12,897 bases of DNA from Chloroflexota bacterium (GTDB lineage: Bacteria > Chloroflexota > Limnocylindria > Limnocylindrales > CSP1-4): the NCBI GenBank assembly GCA_021812735.1, contig JAKAMV010000191.1, forward strand, positions 1 to 12,897, read 5' to 3'. The translations under genes were made by a program, and so were the position numbers. The notes below the pieces were generated by a model that was not told the origin of the DNA, did not search any database, and saw nothing but the letters and a program-made list of their open reading frames with translations. Below are positions 1-5,927 of this stretch, one piece after another (position 1 is the stretch's first letter; every line of letters begins with the position of its first letter).

Positions 1-121
1 CGCCATCTTCCCCGAGGAAAGCCTCCCGGCGCAGTGGGCCGGCTACACGGCGATCAACGTGCAGTGGTACTCGGACAAGGCCGCGGCCCGCGCCGCCCTG
101 GACGCGCTCAAGCCCCGCTGA
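1..121 (+). CDS. C-terminal fragment of an unidentified protein
   Basis: This is an open frame running in from the left edge. Reading from base 2 it gives 39 residues and ends at TGA 119-121. The visible tail is rich in Ala, Tyr and Trp and closes with a charged helical segment (SDKAAARAALDALKPR). Codons are G/C-ending like those of the neighbours, and a hairpin terminator follows 37 nt after the stop, so it looks like a true gene end. The tail is reminiscent of the last helices of extracellular solute-binding proteins, but it is too short to assign. The family is left open. Confidence 0.6.
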   Translation, partial: AIFPEESLPAQWAGYTAINVQWYSDKAAARAALDALKPR

Positions 122-157
122 TCGCGTCTGGTCGGCTCGCCGGCCCCCAACCCGTCA

Positions 158-190
158 CGGCCCCGCCCCTCGAAGCGGGGCCGTTTCGAT
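158..190 (+). terminator. Rho-independent-type terminator after the first gene
   Basis: A 9-bp perfect stem (158-166 CGGCCCCGC pairing with 175-183 GCGGGGCCG) closes an 8-nt loop and is followed by TTTCGATT. It lies 37 nt after the stop of the left-edge gene and well before the next promoter. The T-tract is interrupted, so termination strength is inferred, not shown. Confidence 0.7.
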
Positions 191-298
191 TCCCCGGCTC
201 GCCGGTCGGCGTCCGCCCGGGGCCCGTCTGCGTCGCGCCGTCAGCGTCGGGCGTCGGCCCGAGCGTCCCGCTCTGGCCCGGCCCGTGGACCTGGCCCG

Positions 299-304
299 TA
301 GACT
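299..304 (+). promoter_or_regulatory. -10 box (TAGACT) for the BtuF-like gene, leaderless layout
   Basis: TAGACT ends 6 nt before the GTG at 311, so transcription should start at or next to the start codon. There is no Shine-Dalgarno sequence and no recognisable -35 hexamer at the usual distance. The same arrangement recurs upstream of several other lead genes in this window, which supports the call. Confidence 0.55.
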
Positions 305-310
305 AGGCTC

Positions 311-1198
311 GTGCGCATCGTCTCGCTCCACCCCGCCGCCACCGAGATCGTGTTCGCGCTCGGGCTGGGCGACGAGCTCGTGGGCGTGACCGCCTACTGC
401 GACGAGCCGCCGGAGGCTCGCCAGGTTCCGGTCGTCGCCCGTCTCTCCGGGGCCGCGCGAGCCGGGTTGCCGGGGCCCGGGCTGCTCGAGCTCGACCGCG
501 AGGCCCTCGGGGCCGCGGACCCGGACCTCGTCATCCTCTCCGACTCGAGCCGTGTCTGCGCGGTTGGCGCCCGCGAGATGCGGGCGATCGCCGACAGCAT
601 CGACGAGGAGATCGCGGTGCTCACCCTTGACCCGGTCTCGGTGGAGGGCGCGCTCAACGCGATCCAGACCGTGGGCGCCATGACCGAGGCCGAGGACGAG
701 GCGATGGACGTGGTGGCGGGGCTCCGCGAACGTCTCCAGGCGATCGAGGCCATCGTGGTCGCCCGCCGTGACCACGGCTTCAAGGCGCCGCGGGTCGCCG
801 CGCTCGAGTGGCTGGACCCGCCCGTGTCGGTCGGCCGCTGGGTTCCCGAGCAGGTGCGCCTGGCGGGCGGCTGGGAGCTCCTCGGCCGCGAGGGGGAGCG
901 GGGCGCGGCCACCTCGTGGGACGCGCTGCGCGAGGTTGACCCCGAGATCATCGTCCTGATGCCCGCGGGGATGGACCTCCCGACGACGCTCGCCGCCTGG
1001 GCCTCGACGCCGCGGCCGACGGGCTGGGACGACCTGGCGGCGGTTCGCGCCGGGCGGGTGTTCGCGGTGGACGGCTCAGCCTACTTCTGGCGGCCCGGGC
1101 CGCGCCTGGTGGACGGCATCGAGGTGCTCGCGGAGATCGTGGACCCGGTTGCGTTCGACGGGCTCGCGCCGAGCGACAGCTTCGCGCCGGTGGGCTGA
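311..1198 (+). CDS. BtuF-like substrate-binding protein (cobalamin/metal-chelate type), orphan
   Basis: The protein has 295 residues and the two-lobed fold signature of class III (Fe/B12) periplasmic-binding proteins. The N-terminus RIVSLHPAATEIVFALGLGD, followed by LVGVTAYCDEPPE (24-36), matches the BtuF family opening. VCAV (82-85) matches the family's conserved cysteine block. The second lobe has EWLDPP (166-171), WVPEQVRLAGG (177-187), and a C-terminal AVRAGRVFAVDG...YFWRPGPRLVDG run (244-269). The GTG start follows a -10 box by 6 nt. It lacks a signal peptide or lipobox and no BtuCD permease or ATPase lies nearby, unlike a standard B12 importer. It may therefore be a cytoplasmic corrinoid or metal-chelate-binding protein, or an extracellular component exported in an unseen way. 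The family is clear; the ligand and location are unknown. Confidence 0.85.
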   Translation: MRIVSLHPAATEIVFALGLGDELVGVTAYCDEPPEARQVPVVARLSGAARAGLPGPGLLELDREALGAADPDLVILSDSSRVCAVGAREMRAIADSIDEEIAVLTLDPVSVEGALNAIQTVGAMTEAEDEAMDVVAGLRERLQAIEAIVVARRDHGFKAPRVAALEWLDPPVSVGRWVPEQVRLAGGWELLGREGERGAATSWDALREVDPEIIVLMPAGMDLPTTLAAWASTPRPTGWDDLAAVRAGRVFAVDGSAYFWRPGPRLVDGIEVLAEIVDPVAFDGLAPSDSFAPVG

Positions 1199-1265
1199 GA
1201 TCCCGCGGCTCGGCTGACGCGTCACGCCGCTCGACCGGCCCGGCGGGGGCCCGCGTGCGCGGTGG

Positions 1266-1271
1266 TATCCT
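1266..1271 (+). promoter_or_regulatory. -10 box (TATCCT) for proC
   Basis: TATCCT lies 8 nt upstream of the proC ATG at 1280, placing the likely transcription start at or within a base or two of the start codon. No Shine-Dalgarno sequence fits in between. The box also argues against the in-frame GTG at 1262, which lies upstream of it. Confidence 0.5.
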
Positions 1272-1279
1272 CCGGCGCG

Positions 1280-2146
1280 ATGTCCCCCCTCGCGAATCGC
1301 ACCGTCGCGACTGTCGGCTCCGGAGTCATGGCCGAGGCGATGATCGTCGGGCTGCTCCACGACCAGCTCGTCGAGCCTGGCCAGATCGTGGCGAGCCATC
1401 CCCGGGCCGAGCGGCGCGCCGCGCTCGCGGCGACGCACGGCATCCGAACGGTCGCGTCGAACGTCGAGGCGGTCAACGGCGCCGACGTGATCATCCTCGC
1501 GGTCAAGCCGCAGATGCTCGCGAAGGTGGGCCGCGAGATCGGGCCGCACCTCCACGAGGGGCAGGTCGTCCTCTCGGTCCTGGCCGGGCCCACGTCGGCC
1601 GCGCTGGTGTCGGCGCTGGGCCACGACCACGTCGTCCGGGCCATGCCCAACACGCCCGCCCGCATCGGGGCCGGCATGACGGTCTGGTACGCCACGCCCG
1701 CCACCACCGAGGAGCAGCGCGCCCAGGCGAAGGCGCTCCTGTCCGCGCTGGGCGCCGAGCTCGAGGTGGAGGACGAGAAGTGGGTCGCCATGGCGACCGC
1801 CGTCTCCGGCACCGGCCCGGCCTACGTGTTCCTCGTCATGGAGGCGCTCATCGACGCGGCCGTGCACCTGGGCTTCCCGCGCCACATCGCGCACGACCTG
1901 GTCATCGAGACGCTGGAGGGCTCCACGCGCTTCGCGAAGCAGTCCGGCGACCACCCGGCCGTGCTGCGCAACATGGTGACCTCCCCGGGCGGCACCTCAG
2001 CGGCCGCGCTCCATGAGCTCGAGTCGGGCCGTCTGCGCACCGTCCTCTCGGAGGCCGTGTGGGCCGCGTTCCGGCGCACCGTGGAGCTGGGCGACCAGCT
2101 CGAGGCGCAGCTGGGCGCCAACGAGGTGAAGCCGGGGCGCGGCTAG
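1280..2146 (+). CDS. proC: pyrroline-5-carboxylate reductase (ProC)
   Basis: ProC catalyses the last step of proline synthesis, the NAD(P)H-dependent reduction of 1-pyrroline-5-carboxylate to L-proline in the cytoplasm. The protein is 288 residues, a little longer than typical. The N-terminal Rossmann loop reads VGSGVMAEAM (12-21), followed by ILAVKPQ (72-78) and the family hallmark VRAMPNTPA (119-127). The C-terminal dimerisation and active-site part has AVSGTGPAYVF (174-184), EALIDAAVHLGFPR and TSPGGTSAAALHELE (234-248), the last containing the ProC signature. ATG 1280 was chosen over GTG 1262 because a -10 box sits between them and family alignments begin here. Its TAG stop shares a CTAG with the stop of the convergent gene. 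A proline-oxidising enzyme lies 1.2 kb downstream, so synthesis and breakdown genes are close but not co-transcribed. Confidence 0.95.
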   Translation: MSPLANRTVATVGSGVMAEAMIVGLLHDQLVEPGQIVASHPRAERRAALAATHGIRTVASNVEAVNGADVIILAVKPQMLAKVGREIGPHLHEGQVVLSVLAGPTSAALVSALGHDHVVRAMPNTPARIGAGMTVWYATPATTEEQRAQAKALLSALGAELEVEDEKWVAMATAVSGTGPAYVFLVMEALIDAAVHLGFPRHIAHDLVIETLEGSTRFAKQSGDHPAVLRNMVTSPGGTSAAALHELESGRLRTVLSEAVWAAFRRTVELGDQLEAQLGANEVKPGRG

Positions 2147-2592
2147 GCCTTCGCGGCCAGCGCCGCCTCGAGCGTCGCGATCTTGTCGAGCAGCGTGTTC
2201 AGCGCGGCGTCCTGCGCCTTGAGGTGCTCCTGGATCTGGCGAGCCTCGTGGAAGGTGGCGTCGGCGTCCTTGTAGGTCATGTCGGCCCGCTTGTCCGACG
2301 CCTTGCCCAGGATGTTCTGCCCGACCATGATCACCGACAGCATGACCAGCTGGATGAACGTCTGGCTCACCCACTGGATCAGCGGCAGCAGGCCGCCGCC
2401 GATCGCGTCCGGCAGCACGATCAGGGCCAGGATCGCGAACGCGTAGGCGCACCACATGGTGCCCACGGCGGTCGTCAGGGCCAGCGCGATCTTCCCGTTG
2501 ACGCCGACGTGCTCGTCGACGATCTTCGGCGGCCCGGCCGCCTTGCGGCTCTCGATGCGGGGGTGGGGGACGTGCTCGAACGCAATGGTCAT
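2143..2592 (-). CDS. small two-helix membrane protein, DUF1003-like
   Basis: The protein has 149 residues. A charged N-terminus (about 1-33) is followed by two hydrophobic segments (about 36-60 and 67-92). Then comes VIMVGQNILGKASDKRAD (88-104) and a helical coiled-coil-like tail with heptad spacing (about 108-147). The pattern of two helices, then a QN/QxR motif and a soluble helical tail, resembles DUF1003 inner-membrane proteins, whose function is not established. ATG 2592 has GGGGAG 7 nt upstream; a longer in-frame start would run into the divergent promoter, so the shorter form is preferred. A TAGATT box lies about 65 nt upstream, giving this gene a normal leader, unlike its neighbours. 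The stop overlaps the proC stop tail to tail. Confidence 0.75.
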   Translation of the reverse strand: MTIAFEHVPHPRIESRKAAGPPKIVDEHVGVNGKIALALTTAVGTMWCAYAFAILALIVLPDAIGGGLLPLIQWVSQTFIQLVMLSVIMVGQNILGKASDKRADMTYKDADATFHEARQIQEHLKAQDAALNTLLDKIATLEAALAAKA

Positions 2593-2657
2593 CGGGGTCT
2601 CCCCGCCGGTCTGGCCGGCGCATCCACATCGCGGCCCAGGGGGACCGCACGGCTCGG

Positions 2658-2663
2658 AATCTA
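2658..2663 (-). promoter_or_regulatory. -10 box (TAGATT) for the DUF1003-like gene
   Basis: Read on the minus strand, TAGATT is a good -10 match. It would give a transcript with a 5' leader of roughly 58 nt containing the GGGGAG ribosome site. No clear -35 is seen. Together with the plus-strand box at 2691-2696 it makes a compact divergent promoter region. Confidence 0.4.
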
Positions 2664-2690
2664 GCCGCCCGAGCGCAGTCCCGCCCGGAC

Positions 2691-2696
2691 TATGCT
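2691..2696 (+). promoter_or_regulatory. -10 box (TATGCT) for the membrane protein-PRODH unit
   Basis: TATGCT ends 8 nt before ATG 2705, again the leaderless spacing. No Shine-Dalgarno sequence precedes this ATG, whereas the downstream gene of the unit has one. Confidence 0.5.
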
Positions 2697-2704
2697 TCGG
2701 ACCG

Positions 2705-3352
2705 ATGGCCACTCCCCCCTCCGCCGCCACCCAACTGTCCGAGGCCGACGAGCTGCGCGTCCTCGAGGACCAGCTGGCGCGGATGCGGGGGATGCTCTTC
2801 GGCTACTCCGAGCGCTTCTTCGAGCGGATCCGGACGTACCTCCTGCTCACGCTCGCCCTGCTCGTGCTGGCGGGCTCGGGCGTGTTCCGCGGCGCGGTGG
2901 TCGCCGTGCCGTTCCTGATCCCGTTCGCCTTCCTCGAGACGGGCTACCTGTTCTTCTACACGGTGTTCGCGCGCCGCCACGCGGAGTACCTGGAGCGCGA
3001 GATCAACGGCCGGCTGGGTCGCGACGTGCTCGTCGCGCACCGGCTCGAGGCCGCCTATCTCTACCCGCCCGACGCGCCCAAGGTGGCCGGCATCTCCGCG
3101 GGCAACCCGGCCGGCATGATGAGCGCGGTCACGATCGGGTACACCGTCGGCGCCGCGCTCCTCTGGCTGGCGGGCATGCGCGGCCTGCTCGACATGGAGC
3201 AGAGCGCGCTGCTCGTCGCGGCCGCGCTGGCCTGGACCGCCGCGATCGCGCTCTATCTCGTGGTCACCTTCGTCACCCGCCACGACGAGCGGCGCCTGAT
3301 CGCGGCGCTCGACGCCGCCTACGGCCCGATGCACGGCTCTTCCCCCCGCTGA
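2705..3352 (+). CDS. four-helix integral membrane protein of unknown function
   Basis: The protein has 215 residues. A soluble charged N-terminus with a short coiled-coil-like stretch (about 12-32) precedes a hairpin of two membrane helices (about 44-62 and 64-89). A cytoplasmic-looking loop rich in Arg/Glu/Tyr follows (90-127), then a second helix pair (about 137-157 and 166-190) and a charged tail. I do not recognise the family and see no catalytic motif. ATG 2705 follows the -10 box; longer upstream frames cross the divergent promoter. Only 14 nt separate its stop from the PRODH start, so the two are almost certainly co-transcribed. It may support or anchor PRODH at the membrane, but that is only positional inference. 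Confidence 0.7.
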   Translation: MATPPSAATQLSEADELRVLEDQLARMRGMLFGYSERFFERIRTYLLLTLALLVLAGSGVFRGAVVAVPFLIPFAFLETGYLFFYTVFARRHAEYLEREINGRLGRDVLVAHRLEAAYLYPPDAPKVAGISAGNPAGMMSAVTIGYTVGAALLWLAGMRGLLDMEQSALLVAAALAWTAAIALYLVVTFVTRHDERRLIAALDAAYGPMHGSSPR

Positions 3353-3366
3353 TCCCGAGGTCCTCG

Positions 3367-4353
3367 ATGCCCGACCGAACCGCCGTCAACGACCTCGCCG
3401 AGCGCGCGATGCGCTCGACGCTCCTCTCGCTCTCGCACCGCCGGGCGCTGGGGCAGCTGGCCACCCGGGTCCCGGTCACCCGCCCCATGGTCCGGCGCTT
3501 CATCTCCGGCGAGACGCTCGACGAGGCGCTGCCCGCGATCCGCCGGCTGCACGACGCGGGCATGGGCACGACGGTGGACGTCCTGGGCGAATCGGTGACC
3601 GCGGAGGCGGACGCACGCGCGGCGGCCGACCGCTACCTGGGCCTGCTCGATGCGCTCGCCGGCACCGACCTCGACCGCAACGTGTCGCTCAAGCCCAGTC
3701 AGATGGGCCTCGGCATCTCGCCCGCCCTTGCCCGCGAGAACGTGGGACGCATCGCCGCCAGGGCCGTGGAGACGGGGGCGTTCGTCAGGATCGACATGGA
3801 GGATCACACCACCACCGACGCCACGCTCGAGCTGTGGCGGGCGGTTCGCCCCGCGGGCGAGCACCAGCCCGGCGCCGGCGGCCGTGACGTCGGCGTCGTC
3901 ATCCAGGCCGCCCTGCGGCGCAGCGACCGCGACGTGGACGCGATGATCGAGGCCGGCGGCCGCGTCCGGCTGTGCAAGGGCGCCTACAAGGAGCCGCATG
4001 ACGTCGCCTACGCCGACAAGGCCGAGGTGGACGAGGCCTACGAGCGGCTGATGCTGCGGCTCATGCGCCGCGGCAACTACCCGGGGATCGCCACCCACGA
4101 CGTGCGCCTGATCAGGCGGGCGATCGAGGTGGCCAAGGCCGAGGGCATCGCGCGCGACGCGTTCGAGTTCCAGATGCTCTACGGCATCCGGCGCGACCTG
4201 CAGGAGCAACTCGCGGGCGCCGGCTGGCGGGTCCGCGTCTACGTGCCGTTCGGCGCGCAGTGGTACCCGTACTTCATGCGCCGCCTGGCCGAGCGACCGG
4301 CGAACGTCACGTTCCTGATGCGCAACATGTGGCGCGACCGCGGGGCGGGCTGA
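3367..4353 (+). CDS. proline dehydrogenase (monofunctional PRODH)
   Basis: This is an FAD-dependent oxidation of L-proline to 1-pyrroline-5-carboxylate, with electrons normally passed to the quinone pool from the inner face of the membrane. The protein has 328 residues, the size of stand-alone bacterial PRODH and not of bifunctional PutA. Barrel motifs appear in order: NVSLKPSQMGL (105-115), FVRIDMED (139-146), RVRLCKGAYKEP (199-210), IATHD (241-245), FEFQMLYGIR (266-275) and YVPFGAQWYPYFMRRLAERPAN (292-313). The last holds the conserved Tyr and paired Arg residues that bind proline. ATG 3367 has GAGG at 3357-3360, a suitable distance upstream. The segment at about 161-173 (PAGEHQPGAGGRD) looks like a short Gly/Pro insertion before the VVIQAALRRS strand. 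The usual partner P5C dehydrogenase is absent; a membrane protein gene precedes it instead. Confidence 0.93.
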   Translation: MPDRTAVNDLAERAMRSTLLSLSHRRALGQLATRVPVTRPMVRRFISGETLDEALPAIRRLHDAGMGTTVDVLGESVTAEADARAAADRYLGLLDALAGTDLDRNVSLKPSQMGLGISPALARENVGRIAARAVETGAFVRIDMEDHTTTDATLELWRAVRPAGEHQPGAGGRDVGVVIQAALRRSDRDVDAMIEAGGRVRLCKGAYKEPHDVAYADKAEVDEAYERLMLRLMRRGNYPGIATHDVRLIRRAIEVAKAEGIARDAFEFQMLYGIRRDLQEQLAGAGWRVRVYVPFGAQWYPYFMRRLAERPANVTFLMRNMWRDRGAG

Positions 4354-4401
4354 GCGTCCCGCCGCCCCGTCCGCGCCGTCGCCGCCCCCGCGCCGCCTCG
4401 G

Positions 4402-4563
4402 GCTCGCCGGTCATTTCGGGACGCAACGGTCGCGTGGGCGATCTGTACGGGCCGCATCGAGGCGGGCCCGTTGTGCCGGGAGCCGAGTGACGCGACAGCC
4501 GGACCCCGAAGTGGCGGAGACGGCCCGTCGCGCAGCCGTCGCGTCCCGAAATGGCCGAAGAGC
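4402..4563. repeat. 162-bp imperfect inverted-repeat element
   Basis: Arms 4402-4424 and 4541-4563 are reverse complements at 20 of 23 positions, with a perfect 13-nt core (CATTTCGGGACGC in the left arm, GCGTCCCGAAATG in the right). Weaker complementarity continues inward (AACGGTCGCG against the reverse complement of the bases just before 4541). The interior contains a 7-bp hairpin at 4447-4471. No open frame here looks coding. It may be a structured RNA, a paired-arm regulatory region after the PRODH gene, or a MITE-like remnant. I see no convincing target duplication at its edges. Confidence 0.6.
4447..4471 (+). terminator. hairpin downstream of the PRODH gene
   Basis: ACGGGCC (4447-4453) pairs with GGCCCGT (4465-4471) across an 11-nt loop and is followed by TGTGCC. 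It lies 94 nt after the PRODH stop, inside the larger inverted-repeat element. It could be a weak terminator or simply part of a larger fold. Confidence 0.3.
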
Positions 4564-4657
4564 GGCGCGCGCCGCGGACCCTGGCGCGCTTCGGGCTCTC
4601 GTGAGTGGCGCGGCTGCTAGGGGCGGACCCGGGGGCCGGGAGACTCGGCCCGGAATC

Positions 4658-4696
4658 GAAGAGCCGCCGGAAGGAGGTTCTCCGGCGGCCCTCTTC
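4658..4696. terminator. strong stem-loop between convergent units
   Basis: GAAGAGCCGCCGGA (4658-4671) pairs with 4681-4696 (TCCGGCGG, a 2-nt CC bulge, then CTCTTC), 14 bp in all, over a 9-nt loop AGGAGGTTC. It sits between the end of the PRODH unit (plus) and the end of the micropeptide gene (minus), where a shared terminator is expected. T-runs after the stem are poor on both strands. The loop contains AGGAGG, a Shine-Dalgarno core, but no credible gene follows it. Confidence 0.55.
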
Positions 4697-4760
4697 GTGC
4701 GGCGGGCAATCGCCGCGTCATACAGCACCCGGTGTGGTGGACCTGATCACCAGCGGCGGC

Positions 4761-4859
4761 TCACCAGCGCTTCGCCGACTGGGGGAAGATCATGAGCAGG
4801 GCGGCAATGCTCCCCAGGAACATCGACGCCCGGAAGGCGTACCACTTCGCGGTCTTCAT
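4761..4859 (-). CDS. 32-residue single-pass membrane micropeptide
   Basis: This is a short ORF starting at ATG 4859 (minus) and ending TGA at 4761. The product opens MKTAKWYAFR, has one hydrophobic segment (about residues 9-26, ending IAALLMIFP) and ends QSAKRW, so it has positive charges at both ends and one membrane helix. An AAGGA ribosome site (plus-strand positions 4867-4871) lies 7 nt before the ATG, among the best in the window. A stem-loop (4885-4908) lies just upstream in the leader, and a strong stem-loop lies 65 nt after the stop. Nothing else coding occupies the region. I do not recognise the family. The good ribosome site and the coherent topology argue that it is real. Antisense or chance origin is possible. 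Confidence 0.6.
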   Translation of the reverse strand: MKTAKWYAFRASMFLGSIAALLMIFPQSAKRW

Positions 4860-4884
4860 GGGCAGGTCCTTGTGCGTCCTTCCC

Positions 4885-4908
4885 GCTGCAGGCTGGACCT
4901 CCTGCAGC
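4885..4908 (-). promoter_or_regulatory. leader stem-loop upstream of the micropeptide
   Basis: GCTGCAGG (4885-4892) and CCTGCAGC (4901-4908) form a perfect 8-bp stem with an 8-nt loop. On the minus strand it falls 13 nt before the AAGGA ribosome site of the micropeptide, so it would sit in the mRNA leader and could influence stability or translation. A role is inferred only from position. Confidence 0.4.
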
Positions 4909-5099
4909 CCGAGGCCGTGAACGTAGTCCGGCGGGCCGGGCACACGGAATAGCCCGTAGGTACTGGTACCCGGTCGCCGAAAGGCACAGGTGCGGGTGCG
5001 CACCACCCGCGCCCCTGCCGCCGACGCCCGACCCCGCCCGCGACGCCGCCCGCGCCGCTGAAACGCCGATCTCCGGGCCCGCGGACCGCGTGGCTGCGG

Positions 5100-5105
5100 C
5101 ATCAT
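5100..5105 (+). promoter_or_regulatory. candidate -10 box (CATCAT) for the aldolase gene
   Basis: CATCAT ends 6 nt before ATG 5112, matching the spacing seen for the other leaderless-type genes, but its first base departs from TANNNT. No ribosome site is visible before this ATG. Confidence 0.3.
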
Positions 5106-5111
5106 CCCCGC

Positions 5112-5927
5112 ATGCGTGACACCACCGCCTCTGCCACTCCGCCTCTGCCGCCGCGAGGCGACCTGCGCCGCCGGATCCTTGCCGGGGAGCCGACCATCGG
5201 CGCGTGGGTCAACCTCGGCTCGCTCGCCGCAACCGAGCTGGTCGCCCGCGCCGGCTACGACTGGGTGGTCCTTGACCTGGAGCACGGCATGGGGGGCGAG
5301 GCCGAGATCCACGGCCAGCTGCTCGCGGTGCAGGGCACGCCCACGACCGCGCTGGTGCGCGTGCCCTCGATCGAGCGGCTGCGAATCGGCCGGGCGCTGG
5401 ACCTCGGCGCCGACGGCCTGGTCCTGCCTCGGTGCGACACGCCGGCCGACGCCGCCGACGCTCTCCGCTGGATGCGCTTCCCGCCGGCCGGCATCCGCGG
5501 CGTGGCGCTGCCCAACCGCGGCAACGGCTATTTCGAGCGCGGTCACGCCGACCTCGCGGCCGCGGTGAACGACCGAGTCCTCGGGGTGTTCCAGGTCGAG
5601 TCGCCCGAGGCGGTGGCGGTGGCCGGAGACCTTGCTGCGATTGACGGCGTGGACGTCCTGTTCGTCGGTCCGGCCGACCTGTCGCACAGCATGGGCATCC
5701 CCGGCCGCCTCGCGGAGCCGGCGTTCCTCGCGGCCCTCGACGCGGTGGTGGCCGCCTGCCGGGCGCACGGCAAGGCGGCCGGGATCCTCCTGCCCGACGC
5801 AAGCTCGGTGCCGGCGCACGTGGAGCGCGGTTTCGCCTTCCTGGGCGTCGGGTCCGACACCGCCTGGGTGGCGTCGGGGGCACGGGCGCAGGCGGCGGCG
5901 GCTCGGGCGGCGCTCGGCTCCGCCTAG
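5112..5927 (+). CDS. HpcH/HpaI-family aldolase (class II 2-keto-3-deoxy acid aldolase type)
   Basis: This is a 271-residue metal-dependent aldolase. Members cleave 2-keto-3-deoxy or 4-hydroxy-2-oxo acids to pyruvate plus an aldehyde. Motifs in order are WVVLDLEHG (51-59, His58 the family base), LVRVPS (81-86, Arg83 binding the pyruvate carboxylate), ALDLGADGLVLPRCDTPADA (95-114), MRFPPAGIRG (121-130), FQVESPEA (160-167, Glu163 metal ligand) and VLFVGPADLSHSMGIPG (182-198, Asp189 metal ligand). All key residues are present, so it should be active. The segment after GIRG reads VALPNRGNGYF where relatives often carry a longer Arg/Gly run. It stands alone in its own unit; the divergent DMT transporter on the other strand ends in the same CTAG. 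The natural substrate cannot be told from sequence; HpaI-, GarL- or RhmA-like activities are all possible. Confidence 0.88.
   Translation: MRDTTASATPPLPPRGDLRRRILAGEPTIGAWVNLGSLAATELVARAGYDWVVLDLEHGMGGEAEIHGQLLAVQGTPTTALVRVPSIERLRIGRALDLGADGLVLPRCDTPADAADALRWMRFPPAGIRGVALPNRGNGYFERGHADLAAAVNDRVLGVFQVESPEAVAVAGDLAAIDGVDVLFVGPADLSHSMGIPGRLAEPAFLAALDAVVAACRAHGKAAGILLPDASSVPAHVERGFAFLGVGSDTAWVASGARAQAAAARAALGSA

Noticed and set aside
1262..1279. Earlier GTG start for proC
   Set aside because: It lies upstream of the -10 box TATCCT and adds six residues not expected before the Rossmann strand.
4402..4563. Insertion sequence
   Set aside because: There is no transposase or fragment of one inside or beside the inverted repeat, and no clear flanking duplication, so only a generic repeat or RNA element is called.
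4562..4575. Perfect 14-bp palindrome GCGGCGCGCGCCGC
   Set aside because: It is pure G/C and readily arises by chance at this base composition, with no promoter or gene start beside it.
4487..4795. A 102-codon plus-strand frame in the 4.4-5.1 kb gap
   Set aside because: It crosses one arm of the inverted repeat and the terminator stem-loop, has no ribosome site, and its Arg/Ala/Gly-rich product looks random.
4959..4970. GGTAC-TG-GTACC inverted repeat as an operator upstream of the micropeptide
   Set aside because: It has only 5-bp arms, no second copy and no firm promoter next to it, so it is not enough to call a site.
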